64,000 nucleotides of DNA. Source: Rallus limicola. Taxonomy: Eukaryota > Chordata > Aves > Gruiformes > Rallidae. Made by a program: the position numbers and the translations under genes. The notes below the pieces were generated by a model. The model was given only the letters and a program-made list of their open reading frames with translations, ran no database searches and was not told the DNA's origin. Location of the stretch: assembly GCA_022605955.1 (NCBI GenBank), contig JAKCOZ010000015.1, positions 8,065,287 to 8,129,286 of the forward strand. Direction: 5' to 3'. Below, in pieces: positions 34,501 through 45,000 of the stretch; within the stretch, counting starts at the first letter, position 1; each line of letters begins with the position of its first letter.

Positions 34501-37500
34501 CACATCAAGTTACAGAGGATAAAAGGATCTCTCTCCGTACATATTTTATCCCAAGCTCCATCACGAGAATTCAGTTCTTTCTTAAAAGGAAAAAAGAAAA
34601 TGCATCATCTATTTACTGTTGCTAACATTCTCTTTGACTGTAGCAGTATGCAGCCACTTTGTAACAAAAAAAAGAAAAAAGAGTAAAATCTAGATTTTTC
34701 CAAAACAACATTAATGAGCATTAATAAAACTAGTTCTGTAAAACAGAAGGATGATGTCAGCAGTGCAGCTCAGAGCCTACCAAATTTTACTAGAATACAT
34801 AAACCAGCTTTGGACTCAAACTTCAAGGCAAATGTTGCTAGGAGGATAAGCAGTTAAGTTTCTACTAAATTATTTTACTTTTACACATAGCACACTCTTA
34901 CTGTTTCTAAGAAAGCACTGATTAAAAACAACCCAACTCTGCCTTAAAATCCAGTGTTTTTATGTTACCAGCAGCCAAGTTACAACCACAAATAAATGCA
35001 TCAATCTCATTGGTTAGTAAAAAGAATGAAACAAACAGAAACAATGTTGGAATCTCCTGCTAGAGACCAAAATTTGCAGGTGCCTTTTGTTTGCTTTTGA
35101 ATGAACTGGCCCATAACTGTCAAATATAATCCTTTAGCACACCACAGCATAAACTGGTGTCCCAGTGTGCCATTTCAAAGCACATGGTGGCAATTTTGCC
35201 ACTTTAGGAATTAACCTAGGGGAAACGTAGAAAGATTCAAGTTAAATATTACCTGCCACATTTCTACCTTCTGTTTCACTTCATCCTCTTCCAGAAATTC
35301 ATTTATATCTGCAAGTGCTTTTGCTGCCAAAACTCTTCGGGCTTCCAAACTTAATTCTGACTGCAGAACAATGTGTGGAATTGTCTCTGACACATCTTTG
35401 CTACCTTGGCTTTCATATCCAATGGAAAAGTTCACTTTAGAAGAAGAAGAAGAATCAGAATCCTCAGAGACATAGACTCTTCTGCTATACATAGAAGTTT
35501 TGTGGTCTCTTCTATGACCAATCTCATTGGCAAAATTATGCCTTGGCGTTCCAGGTTCTCCAGTGCTGTGGATGGATGCTAGACCTGAAGAAAAGGTTCT
35601 GCTGCGTTGTACTTCTTTGGTAGAGTTCCTTCTGTGATAAAGTGAGGATCCATCTTTTCGTCCATCCAAATTAAATTTACCTTGACTCCAGAACATGCAT
35701 GTATTACGCACTAAGACTTCTTTGTTTAAGTCCAGCTGTGGTTTTTGCTCACCTGTGGCAGAACTTTCCTCACCACTGTTCTGCTTAAGTTTGCTGCACA
35801 GTAATATCTGGGCAGGTACTGTCCATGCGGTTTCTCCTTGTTCTAGGAGAAACTCGGTCCTCCTTAAATCTGACTCACTATAGCTCAGACGCCTTTTGAG
35901 ATAAGTGAGAGGCTGAAGGCATTCGACATTCCTTCTTTTCCAAAGAGGATCACATTCATGTCCCAGGGAAAAAAGAGAATCCTGGTTCTCAAAAGTGGAT
36001 GAGTGGGTGTGGGAGGAGTCGGACATGTCGCTGTCCTGCCGTGCAAGCTCTCTATCTAGCTGTGTGGACACCAGCTGAGAAACGGTCTCTTCAATTTCAG
36101 CAGAGAGATCTGGTATGTCTAACAGTTCTGCCTCTATCACTTGTCTGTTTTCAGCCAAGTCTAGCAACAGTTTGCAAACTAGATGAATAAGTTTTGGCAC
36201 ATGTTTGAGATGCCGGCTCTCATAACCATGGAGTAGATGTCTCTGACGGGTCAGGTACTGGGACAGCGTCACGGTGTGTGCCTTGGGCTCACAGCAGGCA
36301 AATACGTTCCTCAGAGGAACCAAAAACTGAGTGAATTCTCTGATGCATAATAACTGCCCTCGAGTCTGAATAGAATTAGGCCTTTTTGCTCTGACAAAAA
36401 GAATTGCTTGATCAGCACTCATTCTTGTTGCAAAAACTAAATAGCAAGCAATTAGAACACCTGGAAAATACAAAAACAAGCATTAGTTGAAGAAATACCA
36501 GGCTAAAAAAATATTCAGTAGAAACATAGAGTAAAAATATAGGTAAAAATCCAGGTTTTATGTCCTTACTACACGAGGCTGTTACCTACATATATTTGGA
36601 TTTGTTGGACCCATTCTTACTACACAAAGAGCCCTTCTCACCACAGCATCTCTAGGGAGTTCCATCATTTCTGACCAAGGAGCAATGGTGGCTTCTCCAG
36701 GAAGGACATGGGCAAAATGTCCTGAAAGGGCCAGAAGTCAGTGAGATTTTAGCTGCTCCACGAAATCTACCTGATCTAACAATGAGTGGCAGGTTTTGTA
36801 AACATGTAATACTGGAAAACAGAAGTGTACTGGGTGAATTTTTCCCATCAAGAGGAGCTGCGCCATTTGAGTATAACAGGGAATTATTATACACATTCCA
36901 AAATTTTCTAACCTTACACATCATTTAATATACTAAAAATGGATCTCCAGCCATTCAGATCATTTTCACAAATTTGTTTAGTGTTTTTAATGATTCTACA
37001 GATGTCCACCTTCCAATGATACAGAACATAAAGAAACTGTTAATAATGTATAACCAGAGAATGTTTCAGAAAAACAATTCTGTTGATGTGTCAGTAGAGA
37101 ATATACCTGTTCGACCGAGTCCTGCGTGACAGTGAACAGCTACCCTCCCTTCCTGCAATGCGAAAGCCATGACTTTTACCATATCAAGTATAGTAGTCAG
37201 AGATGCTACTCCATAATCCTTCCATCCAAAATTATAAAAATAAACTAAAATAAAAAGAGAGAGAATTATTTTCTGTTGTACCAAACATGAAATTGTCAGC
37301 ACTATATGCAGAGGAGAAATGACTAATAATAAATTATAGTACTAAATATGTATAATGGATCTTAGAATCTGTCTGCATATTGTTTGCAAGAGATTATTTT
37401 CCCATTTCAGAGAACACTTGCTATTGAAATTTGATAAATACGTGAAGCTAGCAAGGATTTGTCGATCTGAAGTTCAGCTATAATGTAGACGGTGTAACAA

Positions 37501-40500
37501 AACCGAGTGATTCATGCAAAAATTACTGAGCTATTTATAGGTAGAGGGCAATTTTTTTCTTTTTAGAAATAACAACACTTCTGTCAAAAGCTGTTTCTTA
37601 CCATGAGGCACTTTTTCTCATCTCACCGTAATATGAAAATACAAAAAAAAAACCCCTGTCAATACAAACAGCCTCAAATTAAATAACCTCTTATAGTTAG
37701 GATAAGAAAGCATGAATTCTATCAGAATTTGAAATGCCATTAATGTTTTATATACTTGGGAACTCAGAATCAAAAGAAAAAATTAACTAGCTGTTGTCCT
37801 TTCTTTATTCTGAACACCTGAATAAAACCCTTCATTTCACTCTACACATACACGATCTTCAGTAATGTGTTATTCACTCCTGATGGCGGGGTTGGACTAG
37901 ATGAACTCCTAAGGTCCCTTCCAACCCCTATCATTCTGTGATTCTGTGATTGTATTTGCCAAGTTTCATGTTTACATCCCATTTTGTGCAACGTTTCTTA
38001 CAGAGCTGCTTTTAACAGGCAAGAATTCAAGCAAAAATACCTTCAAGTGCCAAAATCAATAATTAATAAGGAACAGCAGCAGGAGTGAACTTACTTCCAG
38101 CCTCCATGAAAGCTTCAGGAAGGTAAGTGAAGCCACTCTCTTGTTCCAGTGGATTCCCACAGCTCGCATGCTCCCCAGGACGCTGAAGGTTAATGATGGT
38201 TTTTATGCCACATCTTAAGGAAGGAATAGATGAGTCAAAGTATTATGTGCAGCCAAAATCTCATTATCCCATAATTTTCTGCAACACACATTTATTCTTA
38301 GTGGAGAATAAATCTTTACCTGTATACTGTTAAAATGAAAGGATGTTTATCAACAATACAAATCTATGTTGAAAAAGAAAATGCATCAGGAATTACATTA
38401 GTAAAACCTTTAAGAAATAATTACTAAATCTGTTACCTTTCAAACTGTTCAATAATGTTGTACTTTTCAATTAATTCTGTTGAGGGTCGAGCCATAGCCA
38501 GTATGTTATCTGTTATCCTGAGAATTTAGAAAAGTGGACAGTAATGCTGTTATTAACAATTCCCTGGGTATGAATCTGCCAAAAGTAGACTACTGTGTTA
38601 TTTTCAAGACAGAAATACTTTGCTGAATAACTAGAAACTTTTTTTTTTAATCTACTGTCATATAATGATAAATCCTGTTAAGTTGAATACAGATAGAACA
38701 TCTCAAAAGACCATTACTGTTCAAATGCCAGGCCAGTGAACAGATTATAAATGTCCTTTGAATAGAACTCTGAACTCAGATCTCTGGCTCTCTAAGGTTT
38801 GTATGCTTCTGAATAACGTTTGCTGTTATAAAAAAAATCAATAAGAATGTAAGGATGCATTTTATGTATTACTGCATATGAACAGGGTTTTGAACACAGG
38901 CAATATTTCATCTTCAGCAAGTGTTTTTACTTTTAAATTCTATTGTGAATACATTTTAATTCATATGCATTTTAATTTTAGCAAGAACTGTCTCTAACCC
39001 AGAATAGGTTTTTTTGGAATTTGCATTTATTCTTTTGGATCTGAACCAAACTTATTGTAAGTAAACAGGAGTCTTTCATCATCCTTACTGGGCTGTGTAC
39101 CATGGCCACTATGGTTTGCTTTTAAGTAGTAATTCTGAATCGAGCTATCATTAGGTTTTATACTTAAATTAGCAGTAGCTGATGTAAAAAAACCTGTCAT
39201 TATTTTACCTTGAATTCTCTCTTTTAATAAATACAATGGATGCAGTTAAATTTAGTGAGAATAAATACTGCTTATTACCAAGAAGAGTAGAGCCCTTTAA
39301 TGGCTTGCTCCTGGTCGCTCCATCGAGCTGGATTTTCATACTTGCAGGCACGTCCCCCACATGCCATAGAGCACTGCATATGACCAGGGATGACATGGCG
39401 AAGGCGCTCCCCTACTTTAGTGTATTTCGCTGTTGGACGCCTCGAACTCCCTAGAACATGGGTAAAAACATACTCTGTAAGGAAGCTCAGAAATTCATCT
39501 CCACCTTAAAAGCATCAGCTCAGCCTTAAATTGATGGAGTTACAAACAACATAAATATATGTAATATATAGTTAAGACTCATTTTTCAACACAGATTTCA
39601 AATAAATATATCGGGGGGGGGGGGGAATTGCTTGATTTCCTGCAGAAGTTGGTTTTTTTCTCACAGTAACTTTGCTTTTTCTGTTAAAGTTGGAGCTGTG
39701 TGATATCCTTTGCAATAGGATAAAATGTCACAGTCCTCTTCTACCTGAAATTGAAAATACTTAGCCATATACTTTGTGTATGTGTGAATGTGTGCTTTTG
39801 TTTTCTCTGTTCTCTAAAGCTAAGCTATTATGAGTGAAAAGCATGTATTAATCCGTGAATCAGTGAGCAAAACACAAAATAGAGGAAAAAAATTCACAAA
39901 GCACAGTATTTTATGCATACATCTAAAATACAGTTAATAGAACAAAAGTGCATTCATGTAATACCCAGAAAATACCCCAAACTGACAACAGTCTTAATGA
40001 AAAGTACTTTACTTTTTTTTTCAGGAAAAGTTGTATCCAGCTCCTCAGGGCTGAGAGACGATACTGCTACCATAACCCGGTGAGTTGAAGATGAGAGCAG
40101 CTCTACAACTGAGCTCCGCCGCCTCTGGATTATGCGAAGAAGGGGATCAGAGGAAGAATGCCTCCGACCCTGGAAGAAGTTGCTGAAAATACTCACTGCC
40201 GAACGCGGTCGGGGTGAGCCCTGCATGACTGACCAGCCCCAGCCACCGTCTAGGAAGGCTGCTGGGGATGCACTGATTGGAAATCCAAGTTGCTCAGCGT
40301 TGAAGTTGCAGAGAGCTGTGCATCCTTCTGTACGCTCCAGCAGCTAGTCAGCATGGGCTGAGCTGTCTCCATAGGAACTAACAATGAAGGCACTGCTGCC
40401 AGCTATCCTTGGGGCTGCTCTATTCTATAGGAATTGAGTCTGTTTAGGACAAACTGTTCCGCTGCTTGATGAAAACAGTTGCATTTCAAGTAGATAATTT

Positions 40501-42049
40501 TGAAAACGGACTGGGACCGACCAAAACATTTTCCATAAACAATGTGAGTATTTAGTTAGTTGCAAATAACACGCATTCAGAATTTGCTAAGATACAAAAT
40601 ACTGAATTCAAAAGAACAATCAAAATGTAGCTGGAGGCTCTGCTTCCTGAGAAATCTGTAAGTACATTATACTCCCCCACCTCTTGGTTTAACATTCCAC
40701 AACCACCTCTCCTCCTCCACTCAGTTGCTCCAAAATACATCATTAGCTCTGTAATGATTGGGATTAGTGTGTTCCTACTGAAATGGTTCAGAACATGATG
40801 AATTGTAGACTGTTCACTCTGGACCATTCATATCTTCTAACAAAACACAATTTGTTATTCAAAACAAAAGGCTTCTTTTTTCAGGGTACAGCTTTCTTAC
40901 TAAGCAAAGCCGTTAGCCCTGCAGACTGGGATAAAGCAGATTAGAGGGAGAAGATGCATCTATGAGTGCTTCATTCTTTTGAAGGTAGATATTAGGTGGC
41001 AAATTGCCTCCCACCTTGCTAAGAAGGAGAATGAGCTGGCCAGAAAAAGTGCAACAGTCTCAAAAAGCACAAAATTCTCATGCAACTAAGTGGAGAACAG
41101 GCTATAGCAATGATAAAAACTTCGTCATCCCATTATCTCTGCATCAGACTGCATGTGAAAGAGACAGGAACTGGGGAAATTGAGAAAGCTGATTATAATT
41201 TGTTCAAAAAGCAAATGAATCCCATTGCATTTTCCTAAGGATATCTACTGTCTGCATTTCTCTTTGTACAATGAAACTCTTACACAGGAATCTAAGAGAA
41301 AGGTCTCTTCTGATAAAAATTCCATCAGGCAGAAACCTACTGCTTCTTCTGAGCACTGAACAGGAACTGAGTGCTGCTTTGATTTTGGGGAGTGGATGGA
41401 TGAAAAAGGACATGAAAAAGGCTATTGCAAGTGCTACCTTTATCTAGCCAACATGAAAAAATTGTTTATTATATTGCTTTCTTATATGTAATTCTTTTTC
41501 TCTTCTCAGAAACTTTCCTTCAGTATGTATCAAATGATACTGGAGCCAGAAAGGAGCAAAACAAAATGATGCACATAATCATTTTCCTACTGAATCTAGC
41601 AGGATTTGCAAGTACTCACCCAAAATAGTAAGAAAAAATTCCATCTCAGAAAAGTTTAACTACTTTATTAGAAAGGGGCATTTTGTTGAAGGCATGCTTG
41701 TAGTTTCATAGAGCTGGGCAGTTTCTGAACACAAAAATCAAAGTTTCTTCCATTAACAGACCTCACAATATGAAAATTAAAGAAAAGTTCAACATGTTAA
41801 CGTATTGTGGTAATGCAGTTTGGTTTTGTTACAGGCATTTTATATTTGTAATTCTGGGTAACATTCCTAGGTTGGTTTTTTTTAATTTTATTTTCTGTAG
41901 GTTGAGTGGGTTAGAATTTTTCTAAGCACATTTCAGGAATAGCATATTTGAGAAAAAATATTACCTGAACTCATATTTGCAAGATACAGACTGCTCTCTA
42001 ACAACGAAGAATATGGTAGTTCATTCTGCAGCAAAACTCCTGCAGCCAT
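31407..42049 (-). CDS. PTPDC1: PTPDC1, protein tyrosine phosphatase domain-containing 1 (whole spliced coding region)
   Basis: I joined nine coding exons by hand (41965-42049, 39279-39450, 38437-38517, 38095-38213, 37107-37244, 35253-36460, 34395-34580, 32330-32440, 31407-31523). They total 2217 nt, or 738 residues plus stop, and all junction phases agree. Human PTPDC1 is, from memory, of similar length. The phosphatase domain (about residues 90-260) has the general-acid loop WKDYG with Asp162, and the P-loop HCHAGLGRTG with catalytic Cys191 and Arg197, i.e. an intact CX5R motif. The long middle exon is Ser-rich and probably disordered, and the C-terminal third is conserved in sequence style. 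PTPDC1 is described as affecting cilium formation and centrosomes. The let-7 cluster lies downstream on the same strand, as in human. Introns of 0.3-3 kb contain only AT-rich DNA, one CR1 tail (37880-37951) and a CR1 fragment (33030-33430). No frameshift or lost catalytic residue was seen. Confidence 0.95.
32330..32440 (-). CDS. PTPDC1: PTPDC1 coding exon 8, with GC splice donor
   Basis: This 111-nt exon encodes EQCQTILCILHCVVNLQMLP and then ADVEEALLARAIKAFTK. The acceptor is ACCCACCAG. The only donor that keeps the frame to the last exon is ACTAAG|GCAAGT. It is a GC rather than GT donor and otherwise fits the GC-AG consensus very well. Phase 0 on both sides. Confidence 0.92.
33030..33430 (+). 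mobile_element. CR1 LINE fragment inside a PTPDC1 intron
   Basis: Contains CTGGGTCCAGCTCTGGGCTC, then CAAGTCCAGGAAGGGGCCAC and AAAGATAATTAAGGGACTGG, the familiar CR1 order before the 3' UTR. It is opposite in orientation to PTPDC1 and lies in the intron between coding exons 7 and 8. Confidence 0.8.
34395..34580 (-). CDS. PTPDC1: PTPDC1 coding exon 7
   Basis: This 186-nt exon (62 codons, phase 0 at both ends) encodes KELNSRDGAWDKICTERDPF, then ILCNLMWSWIEQLKEPVI, ending at YLLRK. It is the conserved C-terminal region of PTPDC1, which has no known catalytic role. The acceptor is TTTTAAG and the donor is AAAG|GTAGAT. Confidence 0.93.
35253..36460 (-). CDS. PTPDC1: PTPDC1 coding exon 6, large exon
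   Basis: This 1208-nt exon encodes residues 199-601. It begins VLIACYLVFATRMSADQAIL, the helix after the P-loop, and continues through RAKRPNSIQTRGQLLC, which ends the phosphatase domain. A long Ser-rich, probably disordered region follows (for example DSDSSSSSKVNFSIG). It closes with LEARRVLAAKALADINEFLE and KQKVEMWQ. The acceptor is TTTCCAG and the donor is GCAG|GTAATA, phase 0. The open frame continues a few codons into intron at both ends, so an ATG at 36479 is not a real start. Confidence 0.95.
37107..37244 (-). CDS. PTPDC1: PTPDC1 coding exon 5, catalytic exon with P-loop
   Basis: This exon carries both catalytic parts: the WKDYG loop (general acid Asp162) and the P-loop HCHAGLGRT (Cys191 nucleophile, Arg197 phosphate binding), in the 1A numbering. 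The last base of the Gly199 codon completes the motif across the next junction. The acceptor is TTTTAG|TTTAT and the donor is ACAG|GTATAT. All residues expected for an active cysteine phosphatase are present. Confidence 0.96.
37880..37951 (+). mobile_element. CR1 LINE 3' tail inside a PTPDC1 intron
   Basis: Reads GATGGCGGGGTTGGACTAGA, then GGTCCCTTCCAACCCCTATC and ATTCTGTGATTCTGTGATT, the diagnostic CR1 3' end with its short terminal repeats. Strongly 5'-truncated. Lies between coding exons 4 and 5, about 0.14 kb from exon 4. Confidence 0.93.
38095..38213 (-). CDS. PTPDC1: PTPDC1 coding exon 4
   Basis: This exon encodes CGIKTIINLQRPGEHASCGN and then PLEQESGFTYLPEAFMEAG. The strand-turn IKTIINLQRPGEH is typical of the CDC14/PRL-type phosphatase core. 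The acceptor is CTTAAG and the donor is GGAA|GTAAGT, a strong donor. Phase is 2 in and 1 out. Confidence 0.93.
38437..38517 (-). CDS. PTPDC1: PTPDC1 coding exon 3
   Basis: This 81-nt exon encodes ITDNILAMARPSTELIEKYN and then IIEQFE. It is the start of the phosphatase fold, where dual-specificity-like enzymes carry the first helix before the IKTIINL strand. The acceptor is TTCTCAG and the donor is AAAG|GTAACA. It keeps phase 2 on both sides. Confidence 0.92.
39279..39450 (-). CDS. PTPDC1: PTPDC1 coding exon 2 (shared)
   Basis: The frame reads SSRRPTAKYTKVGERLRHVI, then GHMQCSMACGGRACKYENPARW, ending at SSW. This is the Cys-containing segment just before the phosphatase fold in PTPDC1. The acceptor is TTCTAG|GG and the donor is CTTG|GTAATA. 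The exon enters at phase 1 and leaves at phase 2. It is the first exon common to both alternative starts. Confidence 0.92.
39613..39625 (+). repeat. G13 homopolymer (C13 in the PTPDC1 transcript)
   Basis: Thirteen G in a row in the intron between exons 1B and 2, about 160 bp upstream of the exon 2 acceptor on the transcript strand. A likely length-variable tract. Confidence 0.95.
40013..40226 (-). CDS. PTPDC1: PTPDC1 alternative first coding exon 1B
   Basis: This exon encodes 71 residues starting MQGSPRPRSAVSIFSNFFQG, then an Arg-rich stretch (RIIQRRRSSVVELLSSS), and ends in phase 1 with donor AAAA|GTAAAG inside an A-run. Joined to the exon at 39450 it gives EKKRSSRRPTAKYTKVGERL and a 781-residue product. 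It replaces exon 1A, since both carry an ATG and end in the same phase. The Arg/Ser-rich character resembles phosphorylatable basic N-termini. No acceptor is needed if a promoter lies just upstream. A reverse CCAAT (ATTGG at about 40278) and an X-box-like motif (40365-40378) lie within 160 bp upstream of the ATG. Confidence 0.75.
40365..40378. promoter_or_regulatory. X-box-like motif upstream of exon 1B
   Basis: GTCTCCATAGGAAC has one mismatch to GYNRCC-N2-RRNRAC. It sits about 140 bp upstream of the exon 1B ATG, where an internal promoter is needed. Weaker than the island X-box. Confidence 0.3.
41965..42049 (-). CDS. PTPDC1: PTPDC1 alternative first coding exon 1A
   Basis: This exon encodes MAAGVLLQNELPYSSLL and on to residue 28, plus one base (phase 1). 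It matches the style of the N-terminus I recall for the main human isoform (MAAGVLPQNEQPYSTL). The exon starts at 42057 after an acceptor (TTTCAACAG), so only 8 nt of 5' UTR precede the ATG here. Upstream non-coding sequence must therefore come from another exon, most simply from the CpG island at about 53.1 kb. The donor is TCAG|GTAATA. Splicing to the exon at 39450 gives Gly-Ser-Ser-Arg-Arg-Pro-Thr at the junction. Confidence 0.85.
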
Positions 42050-45000
42050 AGCAGTACCTGTTGAAACAATAACACATTCACTGAAAACCTACAACAGAAG
42101 CTCAAAAATGCAAAATAAAGGTGAGTACTTGGTACCTGGTGATGTTTAAATAAACTATTTACATCGATCTCCAGTGGAAATTCTTACCCAGTATAAGATT
42201 CTGTTTCTCTTCTCTTCATATTAAAATAGTTACCAGTGTAAAGAAAAAGCATTTTTTTTAAATACCAAACTAAGTACATCTCTGCTGTATGTGCAGCTAT
42301 TGAAAATGATCTAAATAGGCAAACCCTAGGTCCCAAATTCTGGAAAATCATTAGGATTCATCAGTATAAATAGTGTTTTAAAAGAGACATTTGCTAAAAA
42401 AACCCCACAGAACAAAACACACACGCTCCAAAAAAAAACCCAAACCAAACAAACCTGCAAAACAAACCCAAGAAGTATTGTGGGGATTAGGTGGTGGGAA
42501 CTGCTGTTCATTGTCCACCTTTTGTCTGCAATTCTGCGTAACTCTTTTTAAGGTAAATATTTAAATAGATTCAAAATTAAAGGCAGCAATTGAATACTCA
42601 TATGTATTAATAACCCTCCAATGCTGCTGTCAGTTGCTTCAGAAAGATGAGAATTACATTTGCTGTGAAAGCCAAAGGCCTTTTGAAACCTCATTGGTAC
42701 CCAGAAATGGATTTCAAATATAAATACATTAATAAGAATATGAATTAAGATTACTTTTAATAAAGATTAATGAGCATCTGGAGCATTTTCTACTCAGCTA
42801 CTTGACCATTTTACTTTTTTGAAAGTCAATCCCTTAAAAAACAGACAGGAATACTTGCATATAATTGCATTCTCTTCAGATAAGCTCCAAAACCTCAAGG
42901 TTGGGGTTTTTTTTCCAGTGGTCTTTGAAATCAGTACAGGGTGGCTTTCATGATCAGAAAAAAAAAATGTGTAGCTAAAGAAATAACTTTATCTCCAGAA
43001 ATTATTTTTAGACTTTATTAATAAAGTTGAATTAACAAAAACGTGTTGGTTTCTCTTTTTCAGAAAGTTCCTTTACAAATTATAATAGGTTGTGCAGGTA
43101 ATGTACAAGCTTTTGTAAAAGGCACATCTCATCAAATTGGCAGCAGAATCACCACCACTATGACTATTTAGTTTTCCTACTTCCTTCTACACAAATGTTA
43201 GAAAAAATGAGATGAAAAATCAGAGAAATTTGTCCAAAACTACTTTCTTTTTTTTAAACCCAGAATTCAGGGTGACAGAGACTTTTAGCAGAAAAGAAAG
43301 GAGATGAAGATTAATGCAGAATATACCTACAGTATTACAGTACACTAGCAAGACTCTTCTAAATGGCAGAGGTAAACAATATGCTGTGTAACAAATTAGA
43401 CCTCCCTTAATTTTATTTCAGAAGATCTTTCTGACCAAATCCCTATTTCCTGTTCTGTACAACCAGGCAGGTCCAACTGACATAAATACTTTGTGTGCCT
43501 TTCAGTTTGCTACATTTACTTCCTGACAGGTGTTTTAAATTCCACAGTGTGATCAATGTGAGCAATTCCACTTCACAGAGTTACATGGCACTCCCTCAAA
43601 GAGATGTAAAAGGTAATTTGGGACGAGAAGTAGATTTCAGTGCTGATGTTCCTAGCAAGGGGTATTACATTCCTGCAGAGAATAAAAGAGTGTTAAAAGT
43701 AAGAACTGTGTTTGCATAAAAGAAACATCTCTCTTGATTCTTCATGTGCCAGATATTCTTAGTTTTTAAAAGGTTCTCATCAGCATTTTGTTCACTTGAT
43801 AGATGCCAGGGGAAAAAACAACCCAGGAGCATTATTCCAGGTCACAGTCCTCATTAGCTGAGGGAACTGAGTCACGTGCCTGGTGGCAATAACGATACCA
43901 CCTTAATCAGATCCGCTCTGTTATCTCTGACATGCATTCCTATTGCCATGACAGCAAAGAAGCTGGTCTTCTAATCCCCCATTCCCAATTCAAGAAACGG
44001 AATGGTGTCCCAGGTGATGTTCCATCTCTTTATGTTTTATCACAGGAAGCAACGTCACTAAATGTGCATAAACACCACAGCTAATGAAACCAAAACAATC
44101 CATGTTGTTGGCTGACTGAAGTAAATAGCAGCACCCCACTGCCTGAGGAACCAAAGGGCTCTTGAAACCACGACACACTCAGCTGTCAGGCTCTAAGGGA
44201 AGTATTTTAGGAGGCACCTTCTAAATGTGGATTTTATACTTGTTTTGATGTCTGTATTTTTGAGGTGGGGGGCTGTTCCACTTATGAGTAGACCTGTTCC
44301 TAACAAAAAGGATGTAACATGACAGCTGCCCTACTCACTGCTCCATATATGCAGAGGAAAGAGTACAGGCATGCTGCCCTACCACAGGTCAGATCACTGT
44401 GCTTACACCTTCCAGCCTCTTGTCGTCATCCATTTCCTCTGGAATAAAACCACTTCTCTTTGTGAACTTGGAAGTTGAGTAGTCAAGTGTCATGCAGTGA
44501 TGACAAATGGGAGGTCAGGGATCCACAAGGGGCAAGTTCTGTACCTAACCGGTGAGCAGACTTACAAAGGAAGAGCACCACTGAAGAATACCTTACTGGT
44601 TCACATGAGCAGGCTGCAGGATGGGCTCAGCAAACTGGCAATGGGGTTGACAAATTTTCAACTGGCTTAGGTGATACTCTGCTTTGTAGCAAGGAAGATA
44701 TCTTTTTGGTATTTCAGAATTGGAAATCAGTGGCTTCTAGTAGTCACTGGGTGAAATTTTTGGTCCAGAATTAAATGAGAGAAAGGAACAATTTCTAATG
44801 TTGTAGCAGCCAGAAAACAATTGTATAACCATAAAGTGATGAGACAAGAAGATGCTGGTCTGTCTCTACCTTAGCAATTAAAAATGGTTATTTAAAAGAT
44901 GCAATTACTATCTTTTACTTCAGAATATGTTTCCAAAACAGGGATAAGAGCTTGTGTTCCAGACTGGAACAATTCCATATGGGGCAGTTCAGCTGCTGGC

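Noticed and set aside
36461..36479. ATG at 36479 as the start of a 422-residue protein
   Set aside because: These bases lie in the intron upstream of the exon 6 acceptor (TTTCCAG at 36461); the real frame enters from the catalytic exon.
37066..37302. 78-codon ORF around the catalytic exon as an independent gene
   Set aside because: Its ends read through intron sequence on both sides of PTPDC1 exon 5; only 37107-37244 is coding.
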